The notes beneath the pieces are model-generated. The model did not search any database, was not told the origin of the DNA, and worked only from the letters and a program-made list of their open reading frames with translations. Positions 61,224-64,000 of a stretch of DNA of 64,000 nt are shown here, piece after piece (positions within the stretch are counted from its first letter, which is position 1; the number at the start of each line of letters is the position of its first letter). The stretch comes from Qipengyuania intermedia (GTDB lineage Bacteria; Pseudomonadota; Alphaproteobacteria; Sphingomonadales; Sphingomonadaceae). A program made the translations under genes and the position numbers. The stretch covers positions 248,001 through 312,000 of the forward strand of contig NZ_JAIGNS010000001.1 in NCBI RefSeq assembly GCF_019711615.1, written 5' to 3'.

Positions 61224-63458
61224 TTAGTAGTCGAAACGGACCGACAGGCCGATCACGCGCGGATCGTTCACGAACGCGGTGTTGTTGTTGAAGTCGATAC
61301 CGCCCTTTACATTGTCCGCATCGGTGATGTTGCGGGCGAAAAGAGCCACTTCGAACGTGCCGTCCTGCTTGGCATAACCGACGCGCAAGCCTCCTTCGAT
61401 CTGGTTGTCGACGACATACTCCGCACTGTCGTAGAGGAAGAAGCTGGTTTCTCCCTGATACGTCCAGTCGGTGTAGGCGAACAGTTCACCCACGCTGCCC
61501 AGCGGGATCGCGTAACGTGCGGTCAAATCGGCGATCCATTCCGGAGCGTTGGGGAACGGGTTGCCGTCCACAAGCGCACGGTCGGTGCCCGACAGGTTCA
61601 CGATCGGGTCGAGCACGGTGCATTGCGCACAGATGCCGACTGCCAGGTTCTCGTCACGGATTTCGGTGTTGTTGTAGCTGGCACCGGCAGTGACGAGGAA
61701 GTTCGGGGTGATCTGGAACGCGCTGTCCAGTTCGAAGCCCCAGCCGCGACCGTCTGCCGCATTGACCAGCTGCACCAGGTTTCCGGCGCCGCCGACCGCA
61801 GAGAACTGCGGGTCTTCGATGTTGTAGAAATAGGCTGCACCGTTAAGGCGAACGCGGCGATCGGCCAGTTCCGACTTGAAGCCGACTTCATAGCTCATGA
61901 TCTTCTCGCTCGTCGCGATCGACGGCGGGGCGAAGAAAGCCACGTCGCGGCCCTGGATCGTCGGGGCACGGAAACCGCTGGCCACGCGCGCATAGACGCT
62001 CGCATCGGCGGTGACGTCCACGAATGCCGCCAGGTCCCAGCTCAGACGCTCATCGGACACTTCGCGAGCCTGCGGGTCGGCCGCATCACGCACGAAGAAT
62101 GCCTTTTCGTCTTCGGTGTAGCGCAGGCCGCCGGTCAGCTTGATCGTGTCGGTCACCTGCGTCGAAACCTGACCAAATACCGCCCAGCTCTCGTTGGTGT
62201 GGTTGACCGTGACGGAAGGCGGGAAATCGAAGCCGACGGTGGTCACGTCGAAATCGCTGTCGAAGTAGAAACCGCCGACCTGCCAGTCGAGCGCGCCGCC
62301 GCCGTTGCTGGCGAGACGGACTTCCTGGGTGAATTGGTCGAGTTCGATCGAGTCCTGCGTATCGGAAGGGAACGGGATGAAGCCCGGGCCCATGACAGGG
62401 AGGAAGCTTGCGCCGAAACCACCGTCAATGTCGCCACGGCTCGAGCCTTCGCTGTCGGCCCAGCTGGTGATGGAGGTGAAGGTGGCGAAATCTGCTTCGT
62501 AGTCGACCTTGCCGGTGACGATCTCGGCCTTGTATTTCGCCTGGTTGCCGGCACCGGCGTCGTAAAACACCGTATCGCGGTCGTAATTCCCGTTGAGATC
62601 GTTGCTGCCCGGGCCGAGGATGTTGGCGCGGAACAGCGTCGACGTGCCGTCGAGATCGCGGATCGAGTAGCTGCCGAGAATCGACAGGCGGTCGCTGGGC
62701 GTCAGCAGGATCTGCGCCCGGCCAGCGATGTCGGTGTAGGCGCCGTATGCGTCCTCTTCACCGGTAAAGCCGTTGTCGACCCAATTGTCGCGCTGCTGCC
62801 ACATGCCCGACAGGCGGACCGAGGCAAGGCCGGGTGCGACCGGGATGGTCACGCCACCATCGATGGCCACCGAACCGAAGCTGCCGTAGCTGGCCGAGCC
62901 GGTCACGGCGAAATCGTCGCCCGGCTTCACAGTGTCGATCTTGACGATACCGGCGGGCGTGTTGCGGCCAAACAGCGTTCCCTGCGGACCGCGAAGCACT
63001 TCGACGCGCTCGACGTCGAAGATCGGGAAGCTCTTCAGCGTCACGTTTTCGTGGACGACATCGTCCATGACGACCGAGACCGGCTGCGATGCAGCAAGGT
63101 CGAAATCGGTGTTGCCGAGACCTCGGATATAGAAACGCGGCGCCGCACGACCGTTGGAGCTTTCGACGAACAGGCCCGGGACGTGGGCCGACAGCGCCGT
63201 AATATCGGCACCGGCATCGAAGATGCTGCGGGTCGCGTCGGCCGACAGGGTGGCGGCGGACACCGGCACCTGCTGCAGGTTTTCTTCACGGCGGTTGGCG
63301 GTCACGACGATCATGTCGAGCTGGCCGTTGTCGGCCTCTTCGGCACCGGTCGCTTCGGTGTCGGAGCTGTTGACGTCCTGCGCTAGGGCGGGCTGCGCGA
63401 AAGCGAGGGCCAGCGTGCTGGCGGAGAGAAGACGGAGAGTAAGGGAGCGGTCAATCAT
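61224..63458 (-). CDS. TonB-dependent receptor
   Basis: A 744-residue receptor from MIDRSLTLRLL, signal peptide ending ALAQ (about 27). TonB-box-like DMIVVTANRREENLQQVPVS, plug motifs PRFYIRGLGNTDFD and VEVLRGPQGTLFGRNTPAG, then a 22-strand-type barrel ending SVRFDY with the terminal aromatic. The 'sterol/vibrioferrin-like' plug (PQGTLFGRN) is common in sphingomonad receptors. The ligand is unknown. AGGA lies about 9 bases before ATG. An upstream region with palindromes may regulate it. Confidence 0.93.
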   Translation of the reverse strand: MIDRSLTLRLLSASTLALAFAQPALAQDVNSSDTEATGAEEADNGQLDMIVVTANRREENLQQVPVSAATLSADATRSIFDAGADITALSAHVPGLFVESSNGRAAPRFYIRGLGNTDFDLAASQPVSVVMDDVVHENVTLKSFPIFDVERVEVLRGPQGTLFGRNTPAGIVKIDTVKPGDDFAVTGSASYGSFGSVAIDGGVTIPVAPGLASVRLSGMWQQRDNWVDNGFTGEEDAYGAYTDIAGRAQILLTPSDRLSILGSYSIRDLDGTSTLFRANILGPGSNDLNGNYDRDTVFYDAGAGNQAKYKAEIVTGKVDYEADFATFTSITSWADSEGSSRGDIDGGFGASFLPVMGPGFIPFPSDTQDSIELDQFTQEVRLASNGGGALDWQVGGFYFDSDFDVTTVGFDFPPSVTVNHTNESWAVFGQVSTQVTDTIKLTGGLRYTEDEKAFFVRDAADPQAREVSDERLSWDLAAFVDVTADASVYARVASGFRAPTIQGRDVAFFAPPSIATSEKIMSYEVGFKSELADRRVRLNGAAYFYNIEDPQFSAVGGAGNLVQLVNAADGRGWGFELDSAFQITPNFLVTAGASYNNTEIRDENLAVGICAQCTVLDPIVNLSGTDRALVDGNPFPNAPEWIADLTARYAIPLGSVGELFAYTDWTYQGETSFFLYDSAEYVVDNQIEGGLRVGYAKQDGTFEVALFARNITDADNVKGGIDFNNNTAFVNDPRVIGLSVRFDY

Positions 63459-63608
63459 GGGGATGATCCTTTTGGCCCAGCGCTTGCCGGCGCGGGTTGG
63501 TGGGATGGAAAAAGGGAATTGACCGGGCGCCATTAGCTCATGCCTGATCGAAATGGAGTCGCAAAAGCGCGGATGCCTGCGGGTTCTGGCCTTATGTTGC
63601 ATTGCGGT

Positions 63609-63624
63609 GACAGATTAATCTGTC
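63609..63624. repeat. Perfect 16-bp palindrome upstream of the TonB receptor gene
   Basis: GACAGATTAATCTGTC equals its reverse complement. It lies about 150 bases upstream of the receptor start codon in an AT-rich stretch, the profile of a dimeric repressor or activator site. Confidence 0.6.
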
Positions 63625-63681
63625 CCGCCAAAAGCGGCCGCCGACAGAGTGACATACTCGACCAATACAGCATCTCGTCGG

Positions 63682-63695
63682 ACAATTACTATTGT
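63682..63695. repeat. Inverted repeat ACAAT-N4-ATTGT
   Basis: Perfect 5-bp arms around TACT, 74 bp downstream of the 16-bp palindrome and about 33 bp before the candidate promoter of the lipoprotein gene. Possible regulator site. Confidence 0.4.
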
Positions 63696-63727
63696 AGTCC
63701 AGCAGTTCGTAGACAGCATTTGGTCGT

Positions 63728-63757
63728 TTGTCGCGTTTCTACGAAAATCAATAGAAT
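63728..63757 (+). promoter_or_regulatory. Candidate promoter of the lipoprotein gene
   Basis: TTGTCG (63728-63733), an 18-base spacer and TAGAAT (63752-63757, 5 of 6 to TATAAT) lie about 92 bases before the lipoprotein start. Confidence 0.4.
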
Positions 63758-63848
63758 TAAGCCGAACTGGGACTTCTTCTTTGAAATCGACTGGGTACAG
63801 TTGGCGTCGGGACTGCCGCTTGGTGCGGCGTAAGAACAGGGACGCACT

Positions 63849-64000
63849 ATGAAAAATTCTTCCATCCGCAAGATTTTGGTCGCCACGCCGCTGATCGCGC
63901 TGACGCTGGCGGGATGCACCACCTATGCCGACAGCACGGCTCCTGTCGCATCAGCCACAACTTCCCAATCCGACGTGGAACTGGGCCTTCCTGCGCGGAC
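63849..64000 (+). CDS. Predicted lipoprotein, N-terminal part (runs off the window)
   Basis: ATG 63849 with AGGGA about 6 bases upstream opens MKNSSIRKILVATPLIALTL followed by lipobox LAGC (Cys about 22). The visible mature part (TTYADSTAPVASATTSQSD) is a Ser/Thr/Ala linker leading to ELGLPAR at the edge. Fifty codons are seen and the frame stays open. It is an envelope lipoprotein; secreted peptidases of sphingomonads often start this way, but the family cannot be assigned. Confidence 0.8.
   Translation, partial: MKNSSIRKILVATPLIALTLAGCTTYADSTAPVASATTSQSDVELGLPAR

Larger units (their letters stand above)
63459..63848. other. 390-bp intergenic region between the TonB receptor and a lipoprotein gene
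   Basis: No credible gene. It is more AT-rich than its surroundings and holds a perfect 16-bp palindrome (63609-63624), an ACAAT-N4-ATTGT repeat (63682-63695) and a promoter-like pair at 63728-63757. It probably carries the divergent promoters of both flanking genes. Confidence 0.7.

Noticed and set aside
60870-63386. 838-codon open frame on the plus strand
   Set aside because: Antisense to the TonB receptor and lipid kinase, both with clear motifs; its translation is Arg/Val/Asp-rich noise.
63540-63833. 97-codon open frame in the intergenic region before the lipoprotein gene
   Set aside because: No ribosome site, translation lacks any pattern, and it covers palindromes and promoter-like sequence.
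1-64000. CRISPR arrays, IS elements, integrases or prophage genes
   Set aside because: No direct-repeat arrays, transposase, integrase or phage structural motifs were seen; all stretches fit chromosomal genes in continuous operons.

Overview
The window is high-GC, densely coded chromosomal DNA of an alphaproteobacterium. It most resembles Sphingomonadales, probably Erythrobacteraceae (Erythrobacter/Qipengyuania-like). Reasons are the gene neighbourhoods (pyrE-pdxJ-acpS-lepB; hisG-hisD-nusB-thiL-hppA; infA-maf-RNase E/G-like-yacG-tRNA-Phe), an rplU with a Lys/Ala/Pro tail, several TonB-dependent receptors, and many GTG starts and ATGA/GTGA/TGATG overlaps. No phage, IS element, CRISPR array or rRNA was seen. 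About 79 protein genes (two cut by the window edges) and one tRNA are listed.

Layout. 0-6 kb: end of a YgfZ-like gene, an S41 protease, a TetR regulator divergent from a ferritin-like hydrolase with twin operator-like sites between them, a GNAT enzyme, rpmA-rplU, a lipoprotein and a small membrane protein behind a perfect FNR-type box. 6-17 kb, minus strand: a long train reading coxB (ctaC)-ctaD, hydrolase, ctaB-coxF-like-ctaG-ctaE-SURF1-thrC-rRNA methyltransferase-like-folB-small protein-moaD-moaE. It builds the aa3 cytochrome oxidase and then makes threonine, folate and molybdopterin. 17-23 kb, plus strand: pyrE-pdxJ-membrane protein-acpS-lepB-AI-2E family protein-DUF3089 esterase-ruvX-small membrane protein.

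23-25 kb, minus strand: the most unusual locus. A 53-residue peptide gene with a strong ribosome site is followed by two genes for related-looking, uncharacterised proteins, each with a His-rich, cupin-like core and a helical, possibly HEAT-like C-terminus. It looks like a small peptide-modification (RiPP-type) cassette.

25-36 kb: two hotdog thioesterases, a class A penicillin-binding protein, a TonB-C-like exported protein, cobS, an MpaB/DUF2236 protein, DUF1428, a GST, a J-domain protein, BolA, pirin, SDR, epoxide-hydrolase-like and DUF2332 genes. 36-43 kb: hisG, hisD, nusB, thiL (apparent CTG start), hppA (K+-independent H+-pyrophosphatase) and TesB. 43-53 kb: a DbpA-type RNA helicase, a universal stress protein with an FNR-type promoter, uvrC, an APC permease, a BaiN-type flavoprotein, and a WS/DGAT acyltransferase with a histone-like tail coupled to an esterase. 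53-64 kb: an unusual TonB receptor with a Cys-rich insert, infA-maf-RNase-yacG, tRNA-Phe, an orphan HprK-like kinase, purC with a terminator-like leader, a lipid kinase, a second TonB receptor, and the start of a lipoprotein gene.

All calls are by reading the sequence; no database search was possible. Coordinates of complete CDSs include the stop codon.
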